Source: Amblyomma americanum
Taxonomy: Eukaryota > Arthropoda > Arachnida > Ixodida > Ixodidae
DNA length: 64,000 bases
NCBI RefSeq assembly: GCF_052857255.1
Contig: NC_135497.1
Span: 180,763,478 to 180,827,477, forward strand
Direction: 5' to 3'
Below are positions 1 through 64,000 of this stretch, one piece after another. Below the pieces are notes generated by a model. The model did no database searches. It was not told the origin of the DNA and saw only the letters and a list, made by a program, of their open reading frames with translations. Numbering within the stretch: the stretch's first letter is position 1; every line of letters begins with the position of its first letter. The position numbers were made by a program, and so were the translations under genes.

Positions 1-64
1 GGCTTATTCGGGTATGTACTGCTTTATCTGCGCTTACATTATTATTATAGTTGAGTATGCCTGC

Positions 65-136
65 TTAGTCTTGCTCCTTTTGAAATAGAAAATTCGTTAG
101 TTAGTCTTGCTCCTTTTGAAATAGAAAATTCGTTAG
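65..136. repeat. Perfect 36-bp tandem duplication
   Basis: Two identical adjacent 36-base units, 65-100 and 101-136, each starting TTAGTCTTGCTCC and ending ATTCGTTAG. Perfect identity suggests a recent duplication or an assembly artefact. No coding meaning is visible. Confidence 0.97.
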
Positions 137-570
137 ACATGCAGGTTAAATGTAAGTACTGACAGCGCTGCAGGTCATCGTTAACCACAGCGGTGGACTA
201 GTATGGAACAGAGAACCTATGGTGCTTGCTTTCTTTATTGCCTTGGCTCCTTCTTATTTTCAGCCAAATATATGCTTTGTCAAAACACAATTCATATTTC
301 AGCAACATTGTTTTGCAGTGCATGCAAATAACATAAGGTGTGCTTATCCACAACTGGAAATATTGAGCTCAGATATCCCGTTTAAAAACCCTTGACAGTC
401 CACATGACATGGTTTGTGCTTGAGCTGCGTGGTGGTAGGGGAATAGAAGTAGTCTGAGCAATGAGAAGAAGACCTTCGCCCTTACCATTTATTTTGGTCT
501 TTGGAGATGTTAAAGTTTCAATTCAAGGCTCAGAAGTAAACCATATAGTCAGGTGACTATTAACCACAGC
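137..570. other. Intergenic stretch, nothing recognised
   Basis: No convincing ORF, repeat family or RNA gene seen. Composition is AT-rich like the rest of the non-coding window. Confidence 0.6.
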
Positions 571-693
571 TGAACGGTACGAAGAAGCAGCGCTGACGGA
601 CGGGATGGAAGAGGAGACAGACACCAGACACCAGCGCATGTGTCTGTCTCCTCTTCCGTCCCATCCGTCAGCGCTGTTTCGACATACCGTTCA
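571..693. repeat. Fold-back palindrome 1
   Basis: Long imperfect inverted repeat: left arm about 571-624 (starting TGAACGGTA, containing CAGCGCTGACGGACGGGATG) and right arm about 640-693 (ending TACCGTTCA), with a loop of about 15 bases. Arms agree closely except near the outer third. It looks like a hairpin-type non-autonomous element; no ORF. Confidence 0.9.
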
Positions 694-967
694 ACATGAA
701 CCAACCAGCCCGACTCAGCCCTCTCCTTGGACCACAGCTATACACAGGCCCTAAGTTGATGTATGTGTATGAAACCTTATTTGCCATGCAATAAATTTCC
801 AGAATGAAACAAAAGCACAGTTCGCATTTAAAATGTGATTAGTCGAAACTGGTTTCCATATGGTTACAGCTGGAATCAACTGGAAGTTGTTCCATAAACC
901 AGTTGGGAACTTTCGCACACGTCCATGTATATAGTTTATTTAAATCCGAAAGGCAGGTATTGTGACT
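694..967. other. Intergenic stretch, nothing recognised
   Basis: AT-rich sequence without a recognised feature. Confidence 0.5.
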
Positions 968-1175
968 CAAAGCGGCGCATGGGCTATAAGAGACGCCATA
1001 GCGAAGGACTCCATCTTAATCTTGGTCAAATAGGTACACTGTGCGCATACAACTCACAGCCCATGAGTGCTTTTGCATTTGCTCTCCATTGAGATGCAGC
1101 CACCATGGCCGGGACTCGATCCAACATTCTTGGGCTCAGCAGCCTAACACCACAGCTAGCGAAACCACCGAGTAG
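968..1175 (-). mobile_element. Ruka-like tRNA-derived SINE, degenerate
   Basis: Read on the minus strand it has the order of the tick Ruka SINE: a head resembling CGGTGG...GCTGCTGAGC, a decayed B box (GGATCGAGTCCC), the CAATGGAG stretch, and the tail CGCTATGGCGTC...CGCTTTGAGTC. It matches the better copies at 30292 and 49788 but is heavily mutated, so it is old. Confidence 0.72.
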
Positions 1176-1439
1176 GGACATGAAAATGTGGAGTTATCTC
1201 ATACATCATAATCAGGTATCCTCAATGCACATACTACCATATGCCACAGCGATAATTTTTTTCAGTTAACATGCAGCACTGCATCGGTGCCCACGTTGTG
1301 CCGGCTCATCTGCGTATCAAATTCAACAACTGCAATCAGCAGCTGTGACACTGTGGCCAAGTGATGGTTCACAAAGACAGCTCGCCGAAAACCGCGCTGT
1401 CCACTGCAAAGCAAGGGGCAAAGTGAGCCAGTACCGCTT

Positions 1440-2713
1440 CCTCCCTGCACAGGATGCTAGTCAGCTGTGGAGAGTGGATGAAGGCCACATATCTTACTGC
1501 CGCTTTGCCCGACGCGATGGACCGTTGAAGTTAAGTCGATGCAAAGATTCGTTGAGAATTACGCCAGAGTCCAAGATGCACTCAAGGAGCTCTTGCAGAC
1601 ACCAGGTTGTAGTCAAGAGTTTGACGAAACGTCGTCTGGTCAGGTAGAGGCATAATAAAAACATAGGGTCACTGACCAAGTCAAAATTTTAAAGAAACGT
1701 ATTGACGTTTCGGAAGCGTAGGGCTTCCGAAACGTCAATACGTTTCTTTAAAATTTTGACTTGGTCAGTGACCCTATGTTTTTATTAGACACCAGGTTCA
1801 GTGACCGAAAGTAGCAAGGCTATTTTTAAAGGTTACGATCGGCTTTTGCAGAAATTTTAAACCTTGTTAGGTATCCACATTTCCGTAGCCTTCTTTGGGC
1901 CTTGTGAAGAATTAGCAAGGGCTCTCCAGAGCTCAACATATTGCGCTGCAGGTGCAAAAAAGGTAGCAGAGGCTCTCTGCGAGGCGATCTCCCAGCTGCG
2001 CTCTGAAACTGCGTTTGAGAAGCTGTGGCAGCACACGAGCACAACAGCAGCACGCCTAGGCCTGAAGGAAACTTGTATGTCAAGGCCAAAAAAACCTCCT
2101 GCGAGGTATGAGACGACTGATAAACCTGTCCAGCCAGTTGCACTTGACGTTAAGGCCGCGCTGCACAAGGAGTATTTCGCTAGTGCCGACCGAATCATAT
2201 GCGAAACAAAACAGCGTTTTGAGCAGCCAGGCATGAAACAGCTCGTAAAACTATAAGACATCTTAACCAGCGCCGCTGGAAGTAGTCGGTATACAGCAAA
2301 TGAACTAGAGGCGGCTTTGGGAGTGCATGCAGTTGATTTTGACTTGTGCAGACTCGGCGCAGTTTATGCTATTATCAACTCTTCTAAGCGGTGCTGATTC
2401 TACCACAACTCTGAGCATTTTGGAGATCCTACAAAGGGAATCGCAAAAAATTCACGAGTTGATGGTTCAGGTCGTGAGGTATGTTCAGCTTCTGTTTTCC
2501 AAACCAGCATCTGTCGCTTCTGGGGAACGCTCTTTTAGTGCTCTGTGCAGAATCAAAACGTATTTGCGCAACCGAACGACTCAAAAGAGGTTATTGCATC
2601 TTTTGATTTTGCATATACACAAAGAAAGAATGGCGCTTCTAAGTTTAGACGACGTCATCAGGGAGTTTGTGAGCAGAACAGCGGAGCGAGCAGCAAACTT
2701 TGGTCCCGCCTAA
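1440..2713 (+). pseudogene. hAT-type transposase (ZMYM-like), broken
   Basis: Three pieces of one transposase in shifting frames. Around 1500-1645 there is the hAT core motif PLCPTRWT followed by a helical stretch. The open segment 1864-2256 has AAGAKKVAEALCEAISQL and AFEKLWQHT. The segment 2327-2713 ends in the hAT C-terminal dimerisation domain, with SVASGERSFSALCRIKTYLR and N-R-T. Stops, frameshifts and a palindromic insertion at 1653-1787 break it. Terminal repeats were not found. A relative of the element at 3560-6022, but a separate insertion. Confidence 0.85.
1653..1787. repeat. Fold-back palindrome 2, perfect 65-bp arms, inside hAT pseudogene
   Basis: Left arm 1653-1717 and right arm 1723-1787 are perfect reverse complements as I read them, with a five-base loop GTAGG. 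Outer ends are TAATAAAAACATAGGG; the centre is GGAAGC-GTAGG-GCTTCC flanked by GAAACGTC on both strands. It interrupts the hAT coding sequence, and a short string (GACACCAGGTT) occurs both just upstream at about 1598 and just after it at 1788, possibly from insertion. Confidence 0.96.
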
Positions 2714-3319
2714 GCACCTAGAAAGAGCAGCACTGTCCGAAATGCCTGCTGCTTGCGTGCATCATTGGTAACTGTATACATGTACTGTAGCGCGTTTGCT
2801 TGCATTGTGGTATTTAAACTCTTGTTTTATGTTATGGTTTTGTTCATTTACGAATGCCTGTAAATTTGTCAAATGTCAATAAATATGTGCGCACTAAAAA
2901 TTCATTTTGTAATTTTTTTCTTGTTAATGCTTGTATAATGTGCTCCATCTAGCGATCAAAGAAATACTGCATAAGGAAATTAATTTTTTCACGCGGTTAA
3001 TTGTTCCCTCTCTCGAGCCAAACTTGGATTGTAATATCTGAAAAACCTAGGTACATGAACAAAAAAAAACAAGTAAAAAGAAACTTGTTCGAGCTCCCTC
3101 ACTGATAATATACTTCCGGCGTCCCTGGATGGCTGCATGTCGCCTTTTGTACTGGCCTTTTCATCTTTAACATATTAAGGCTGCTGTTAATGGCATTGCA
3201 CATGATTTTCTGTTTAAATTGGTTATACTCTGAGTGTTCCTTCCTACTCAGCACCTCATCATGCAGTGGTTGCTTATTAGCACCGTTTTGTGCCCATGTT
3301 ATATTGGTTACACCTAATG
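2714..3319. other. Flank of hAT pseudogene, no gene
   Basis: AT-rich sequence. A CAATAAAT string near 2877, about 160 bases after the transposase end, could be the old element's polyadenylation signal. Nothing else recognised. Confidence 0.4.
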
Positions 3320-3551
3320 TAGTGGCTTAGTGGCTATGGCATTCAGTTGCTGAGCTCGAGAACGTGAGATTGAATTCCGACTGCAGTGGCTGCGTTTTGA
3401 TGGAGGTGAAATGGATAGATGCCTGTGTGCTATGTGATGTCAGTGCACATTAAAAAAATCCGAAGTGGTAGAAATTAATCCGGAGCCCTCCACTACAGCA
3501 TCTATTATGGCCCATGTGCAGCTTCATGTCGTTTGACCTGACATACCATAC
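3320..3551 (+). mobile_element. Ruka-like SINE, degenerate
   Basis: Degenerate copy of the SINE seen at 49788: GGCTTAGTGGCTATGGCATT head, GTTGCTGAGCTC, TGATGGAGGTGAAATG, GATGTCAGTGCACATTAA, and GGAGCCCTCCACTACAGCAT near the tail. The hAT element at 3560 inserted right at or just beyond its 3' tail. Confidence 0.75.
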
Positions 3552-4499
3552 CGTACCTCCAGGCACGTAGCGAAGGGGGGGCCCGGCGGGCCCGGGCCCC
3601 CCCTTCCCGAAATTGAGGTGCGAAAGCACTCCACTAGGCCTACAAAATTTTTCGTCACCATCACTTAACTGAGTGGCAGAAGCTGCAAACTCAGGCTACC
3701 AACTTTGAAATGGGAATCGAACTCACTGGGAACCGGATTTGGCAGATATGTGTCTGAAGCCTCCTGGAAGAAATTGGCTGGGGCTGTGAATTGGGGTTGC
3801 CAACACTGAGATGGGAATCAAATCCACCAGGATCCGAGTCAGAGGCGCTGCTCCTATAGGCCATGCAGGAACATCCATGCGGCTTGGTTATAAAGCGGGG
3901 CTTGATATCTATGTCGCTCCTGCCAACTTGGACAGCATACATCACGGTCCTCTTCATAAGCATGCCTCTGGCAGGTGGTAGTTGGCTGGTGACATGGCCG
4001 GGCGGGACATGGGATAAGTCAAAACCGACTTGGCCCACCCCCAAAATAAGGTCGGAAAGTCCTTAAATGTGCATGGACAGTCAAGATTTCTAAGCATTTG
4101 CACAATGCTGCGTTTCTGGTCGAGTCAAACCATCTCTCATTTTTTTCAGACCCCTGCTAACCTCGCACAGATTTCTAAACCACTGCCATATCAATCCCCA
4201 CTCTTGGCAGCTATTTGCAGGTGTTCACCAAGGCTTGGAAGCGATCGCTGATCGGACAACTAGCTCCCAGAAAACAACTGTGTTAATGAGAATACTGAAT
4301 TAAGCTCACTTCGAACTTTTGGGTTTGAATAACAACGGATGAATCACACGTGGACAAGACTGAAGAACGATAACAAAAACAGTGGGTATATTAAACAAGC
4401 AAGATTACACACGTCTTCTTTCAATTACTTTTTGTTGCGCACTGGCTGCTCCGGGTGGAAGTGGGAAGCTCCGGATTCCACCCGCTCCTTGTGGAAGTG

Positions 4500-5279
4500 G
4501 GTGGAAGGCCACGAGGCGGTCTCAATATTTAGTGAGCCATTGTCTCAAATAGTCGCCACACTAGAAGAGCTCATGGAAGCCTTCCACGACGCAACAAGTG
4601 TTTCCACCATGTCTGCCCTCCTCCATTGAGTATGCTCTCTTAACTTCATTAGTCTAACCGTTTGTGACACTTTCTTAAGCCTAACGCATCACTTGTCCGA
4701 GTATTTGCAGAGCAAGTCGATTGACATGAACATGGCGTTAGACTACGTAGACCTCGCTTTGTGCAGGCTGGAAAGAATGGCTGCTTATTCTGAGGAGCAG
4801 TTTCACAAAATATTCTCTGTATGTCAAAAGGCAGCGGCAGATATTGGTGTAAGCTCTGAAATAAGCGGGTGGTGGGTACTCAGAAGCATCGGGCTAATTA
4901 CTATTTGACTTCAACTGGAAAGTACATACAGGACATGCAGACAACGCACATCCCTGCGCTAAGGGGAGAGTAGCAGGTGTGGAAAGCAAAATGGGAAGCA
5001 ACAGGAGTAAAGAAGACGCCGTGCTACGCCACTGACGCGTTAGTGAACTGCGACAAGGTCCTATTTCCAAATGTTCATACACTCCTCAAGATTTTAGCAG
5101 TGCTGCCAATGACTACTGCCACTGCAGAACGCAGTTTCTCTGCATTGAAGAGGGTTAAAACATACCTTCGGAGCCGAACAGGTGAAGAGTGGTTTAACGG
5201 GTTAGCCCTGATATCAATTATCCGGGCTCCAGTTAGTGTTGACGAAATTATTTCGGCATTAATGGCAAAACCAAAGTGA
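4500..5279 (+). pseudogene. hAT transposase remnant inside 3560-6022
   Basis: Pieces in several frames: EPLSQIVATLEELMEAF near 4540, CRLERMAAYSEEQFHKIFSV near 4760, and the C-terminal dimerisation domain in 4977-5279 with FPNVHTLLKILAVLPMTTAT then AERSFSALKRVKTYLRSRT. S-A/T-A-E-R-S-F-S-x-L-K-R-x-K-T-Y-L-R is the hAT signature. The N-terminal zinc finger and most catalytic-core codons are gone or unreadable, so it is non-autonomous. Confidence 0.9.
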
Positions 5280-5970
5280 CTTGGGATTACAGCATGACAA
5301 AAATGATATTGCAGTCCAAACGAAAAGTATAATTGACTGAAGAAAAAATAAGAAACACCGTCATATATAGCGCATTTTTATGATTTATATATAGTATGCC
5401 ACTCACATAAAGATGTGTGAGTGCTGATGCTAATGCTTATTTGTAGCAGTGCGTACATCGATAAGGTGTCCCTTCTGTGTGGCAAATATTTACTGTTATG
5501 TGTGCGTTGCTGTGTATTGTTTTCATTGTTTAAATTGTGAGCCGTGTGTTTAGTTTTCATAGTGCGTATATGCTTCGTACCAGTTGCTTCTATGTAACTA
5601 GCATTTGGTAGTAAAGAAGGTGCATACAATGCCACACTGAAATGAAGCTCTGTTTCTTGTTTCTTTCCTGTACCATTATAAGTTTAATGAAGCCAGATTA
5701 AGCAATTTAGTTACGATTATGTGTGAAATAGAATAGGAAGGTCTCTGTTTTGTATTTGACGTTTTCATATTTACTTCAGCACTTTTTTCATCTCACTGTA
5801 TATACGACCATGTTGTATTAAACGGTTGCAGAGTATGAAAATTCGTCTGAGTCATTATAGTGAGAGGCATATCTCACATGCGCACCAGAAAACTTTATTT
5901 TATTCATGCTTGCATTAGCAGAAATCCTCCTCTCCCTTAGTATTATTAAAAGAAAATTTTGTTTGGTTGA

Positions 5971-6005
5971 CCCCCCCCCCCCCCCCCCAAAAAAAAAAAA
6001 AAAAA
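5971..6005. repeat. C18-A17 homopolymer block
   Basis: Eighteen C followed by seventeen A, just inside the right end of the hAT element. Length is likely to vary between individuals and to be error-prone in sequencing. Confidence 0.95.
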
Positions 6006-6066
6006 TCCTGGCTACGTGCCTGCGTACCTCATAGGTTATGTGCTGTGCCTTTCTGCATGTGCAGTG

Positions 6067-6265
6067 TTTGTCAAAACTAAAGGGCCTATTGGGTTTGCTT
6101 TTAAGCCATGTAGTACAACTCTTGTAGCATCCGTGGAAGTCCTAACATTCAGAAGAGAGATTGGGAGTTTCTTAACATTTAAGAGATTTGAAATGATGGC
6201 AATGCATAACAGGCCACACTGCATGGCCCAAAAGCAAACCTCTTGGGCCCTATACTTTTGACAAA
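6067..6265. repeat. Inverted repeat beside the hAT element
   Basis: TTTGTCAAAA...GGGCC...GGTTTGCTTTT...GCCATG at 6067-6117 recurs inverted at about 6213-6265 with roughly 80 percent agreement. Probably an old fold-back element; the sequence between the arms is unremarkable. Confidence 0.7.
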
Positions 6266-6844
6266 GGCTGTACACATAGCCATAAATGTTTCTGAATATG
6301 GGTGCCGTAGAAAAGCTCAATTCCCTCTTTGGTTGAGTGCACAGCCCGAAACAGAGAGATGTGCATTGTTGAGGCAACTTACATAGATGCGGACAGCATT
6401 TTATACTTTTTGGATATGCGTGTTGTCTGCAAGAAAATGATATTTTATTGTCATGCAACTCCTGAAAAATTTTACGGCTTTATGTATGTGGTTACCTAAA
6501 TAGCTGCCATGTTTTGTTGCCAGGCCTGCGAGTCAGTTCCGGTATTTGGTAAACAGCTTTCATTCAGTCTGTTTCAGTGACTTTACACCCTTCAATACTT
6601 CATCAAAGTGTCTGATTTGGTTTCTTCCTACAATTTACAATTCAAAGCCTTTACTTGCTAATCTGCATCTGTCTGCATCGTTCTACTCAGTAAAAGGTTA
6701 AGGCTCTTGTGCAATTTTTGCAAAGTGTGACTACTTTGCTTTGAAAGTTATGTGTGGTACCCTGTACTTTCGATGTCGATGAGAAGAGGATTATTTTGGT
6801 TTTGTGTTCTAATTTCTTGCACAATACTTTTTTGCAATGTGCAG
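6266..6844. other. Sequence upstream of first recognised RSPRY1 exon
   Basis: Probably intron or upstream region of RSPRY1. The last 40 bases form a good pyrimidine-rich acceptor. No promoter motif or extra exon could be supported. Confidence 0.5.
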
Positions 6845-7058
6845 CATCTCCGCGAGTTGGCCATGTGATGCCGGGACCCCACTGGCTCACCAGATGGTTT
6901 ACCTCACCACCGTTGCTTCGAAACCGCAGCAGGGAGACTTGTCAGCCTTGTGCAGCCTTCGTCGCTCGAGCACTCTTGCTGTTGCCCTTGTGACATGCAG
7001 AGGCCCCGCAGCAGCCCACACTGTGTTTGAGAGAGCTGCTAAGGCAACAGGGGCAGCA

Positions 7059-62429
<55,371 letters not shown>

Positions 62430-64000
62430 GTCAGTGTGTGGTTCACCTGTTCTGCATGTGGCTTGTGTTTAGCAGCCTTGGCACTGGGGCTGAGAAGTCC
62501 CTCTGTAGCCCTATGTTGCGGCTCAATTTTTTCTATTTCTGTTGCAGGGTGTTTGGGCATGGTAAATATGCAATGAATGTAGGGTGTGCGATGATTACTG
62601 TGATGCACATAGTGTCCTCAGTACATCTGCGATTTTTCAGTTTCTCTTTATTCTTTTTGGTCCACATGGGTAGGTTACAGCTGATTTGTTCTTTTTTAGT
62701 GTATGGCACCAGCCTGCACGTCTCTCATTAACCAAAGTCAGATGTGCTCTATCTTAGGTTGTTCAGGTGTTGAACATCTGTTGCCAGATTGTTCAAAAGC
62801 TGTTGCAAATAGCACTTGGGGACAGATGTCCCTGTCAGCTGACAAGTGCTGGATAGTGAGGGGTGTTAGGAGAGTGGCCATGAAGCTTAGCATTTAATCT
62901 ATACAACAGTGGCTAGAGAGCAACAATGGAACCTCAACAGTTTGCCTGCAAATATTAAAGCCCTTGGAGTTTGAGAAAGAAAGAGGAAGAAGTATGGAAA
63001 ATGGGCATTGTTGCTAACACAGGCCATCAAGCAGGAGCTGCTTCTAACCACACTATTAATGGGCAGAAATGGTTTCCCCTTGGAGCATTCTTTCGACACA
63101 CAAAACCCTGGTGTATGTGTCCACGTATCCAAGCTTGCCATTTTTGCCATTCATACAATTTGCTGTTTCACCCAGCTGGCCTTTGTCATCTGTGTCGTGA
63201 TAAATGCCACTGGCTGTCTTGATGCTGCTTTTGTACAGTATGGAGCCAAACATCCAAAAGACTAGGTGTGTTGAATTGAGCAGCTTTTTCACCACTGGTA
63301 CCTCTCTCATAACTTTAAAAAATTGTGACCCTTCTGGCCTGACAGAACCACTGCAAACTAGCAAAAAAAGTTGCTGCACCACTTTATCCCTCTGCAGGAA
63401 TGGCACACTAATTCACTTCAGTTTGTATTCAGTACACTTCTGAGCATATCCAATTTGTAGCGCAGGGCTCACTCAGAGGGAGCAAATGTGAAGACTGCTG
63501 TCGTAGTGCAGCTGTATCTCAGTCAGCAAAACGCAGACTGAATAAACATTTTGTTATTTTCAAGGAACCGTGAGCAGTCAAAGAAAGCTTGAAGCTGTGT
63601 CATGGTATTTCTGGCACGGAGTGCATTTATTACACTTATTGCTAGAGCTTAGGAACCAGATAGAATGTGAGTGGGGCTATACATAGTGTGCTTCCAAGAA
63701 TTAATGGTGATTTGTGGCATGAAAAGTAGTGTTATTTTTAATTCCAAAATGCACCTCAAGCTTGTATGTCAGATTTTTGGGGGCACAGTTTTACAGCGAC
63801 AGCTGTTAGGCATCCATTCCTGGATTTCACATCAGTGTAATAGTAGTAATAGTAGTAGTCGGCATAACCGGTGGGTGCATTACCATGGGAACTGCTCGGA
63901 GGGTGGTTACTGGGGAAGAAGGAGGGTATGAGGAGAGCGGAGGAATCCCCAACCAGAGGACATTTACCATGGAAGAAGGGTTATCATGGAAAGAGGAGGG
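62430..64000 (+). other. RSPRY1: RSPRY1 intron 13 (partial), right edge of window
   Basis: Begins with GTCAGT. I looked for the remaining RING codons (Cys-x2-Cys ... Cys-Pro-x-Cys) in all + frames and did not find them. A TAG/TAA microsatellite is at 63838-63860 and an A/G-rich stretch runs to the edge. The final coding exon is expected beyond 64000. Confidence 0.7.

Larger units (their letters stand above)
3560..6022 (+). mobile_element. Complete hAT element with 8-bp target duplication
   Basis: The left end CAGGCACGTAGC at 3560 pairs with the right end GCTACGTGCCTG finishing at 6022. Both sides are flanked by the same eight bases CGTACCTC (3552-3559 and 6023-6030), the classic hAT target-site duplication. 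The subterminal regions are G/C homopolymer-rich (GGGGGGG on the left, an 18-base C run on the right). Inside are remnants of one transposase on the + strand (4500-5279). Total 2463 bases. The perfect target duplication argues for a fairly recent insertion, but the transposase is already broken. Confidence 0.95.

Noticed and set aside
6837..7058. Start of RSPRY1 at the ATG at 6837
   Set aside because: This ATG lies before a strong acceptor at 6844, so it would be spliced out; the conserved MGN is at 7059.

Overview
The window is nuclear DNA of an animal, almost certainly a hard tick (metastriate Ixodidae; genus not determinable by eye). The one cellular gene has long repeat-filled introns with GT-AG borders. 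Several copies of a tRNA-headed SINE look like Ruka, a family I know from Rhipicephalus, and the other repeats (hAT, pogo/Tigger, piggyBac-like, CR1/L2-like LINEs, Penelope-like fragments) fit a tick genome.

The cellular gene is RSPRY1 (RING finger and SPRY domain protein 1) on the + strand. I assembled 13 coding exons, from a conserved Met-Gly-Asn start at 7059 to the first half of the RING finger ending near 62429. All joints keep frame, giving about 521 codons, but only after adding an 11-base micro-exon at 39296-39306 that ordinary ORF calling cannot see. Order along the protein: Cys-rich, basic/serine-rich N-terminus; helical ARM/HEAT-like middle region; SPRY domain (exons 9-12); RING (exon 13 and at least one exon beyond the right edge). 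Any 5' non-coding exon and the promoter lie upstream of 6845 and were not identified. No other cellular gene is convincing on either strand.

Upstream region (1-6844): a 36-base tandem duplication, fold-back palindromes, two Ruka-like SINEs, a decayed hAT transposase (1440-2713) and a complete 2.46-kb hAT element (3560-6022) with a perfect 8-base target duplication.

Introns: intron 3 holds two inverted-repeat elements, one flanked by TTAA, plus a Penelope-like GIY-YIG remnant and a LINE 3' end. Intron 4 holds a three-level nest: an 807-base Tigger-type element inside a 5'-truncated LINE, itself apparently inside a pogo-type transposase gene. Introns 6-9 hold fold-back elements, Tigger/pogo MITEs, a piggyBac-like deletion derivative and a full Ruka SINE. 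Intron 11 holds a 145-base tandem duplication, a 2.44-kb TTAA-flanked element and a LINE 3' end with a (TAA)n tail.

I found no prokaryote-like operon, CRISPR array, viral gene or toxin gene. The most interesting observations are the micro-exon, the nested insertions whose order can be read from frame restoration, and fold-back and Penelope-like sequences resembling hammerhead-ribozyme cores.
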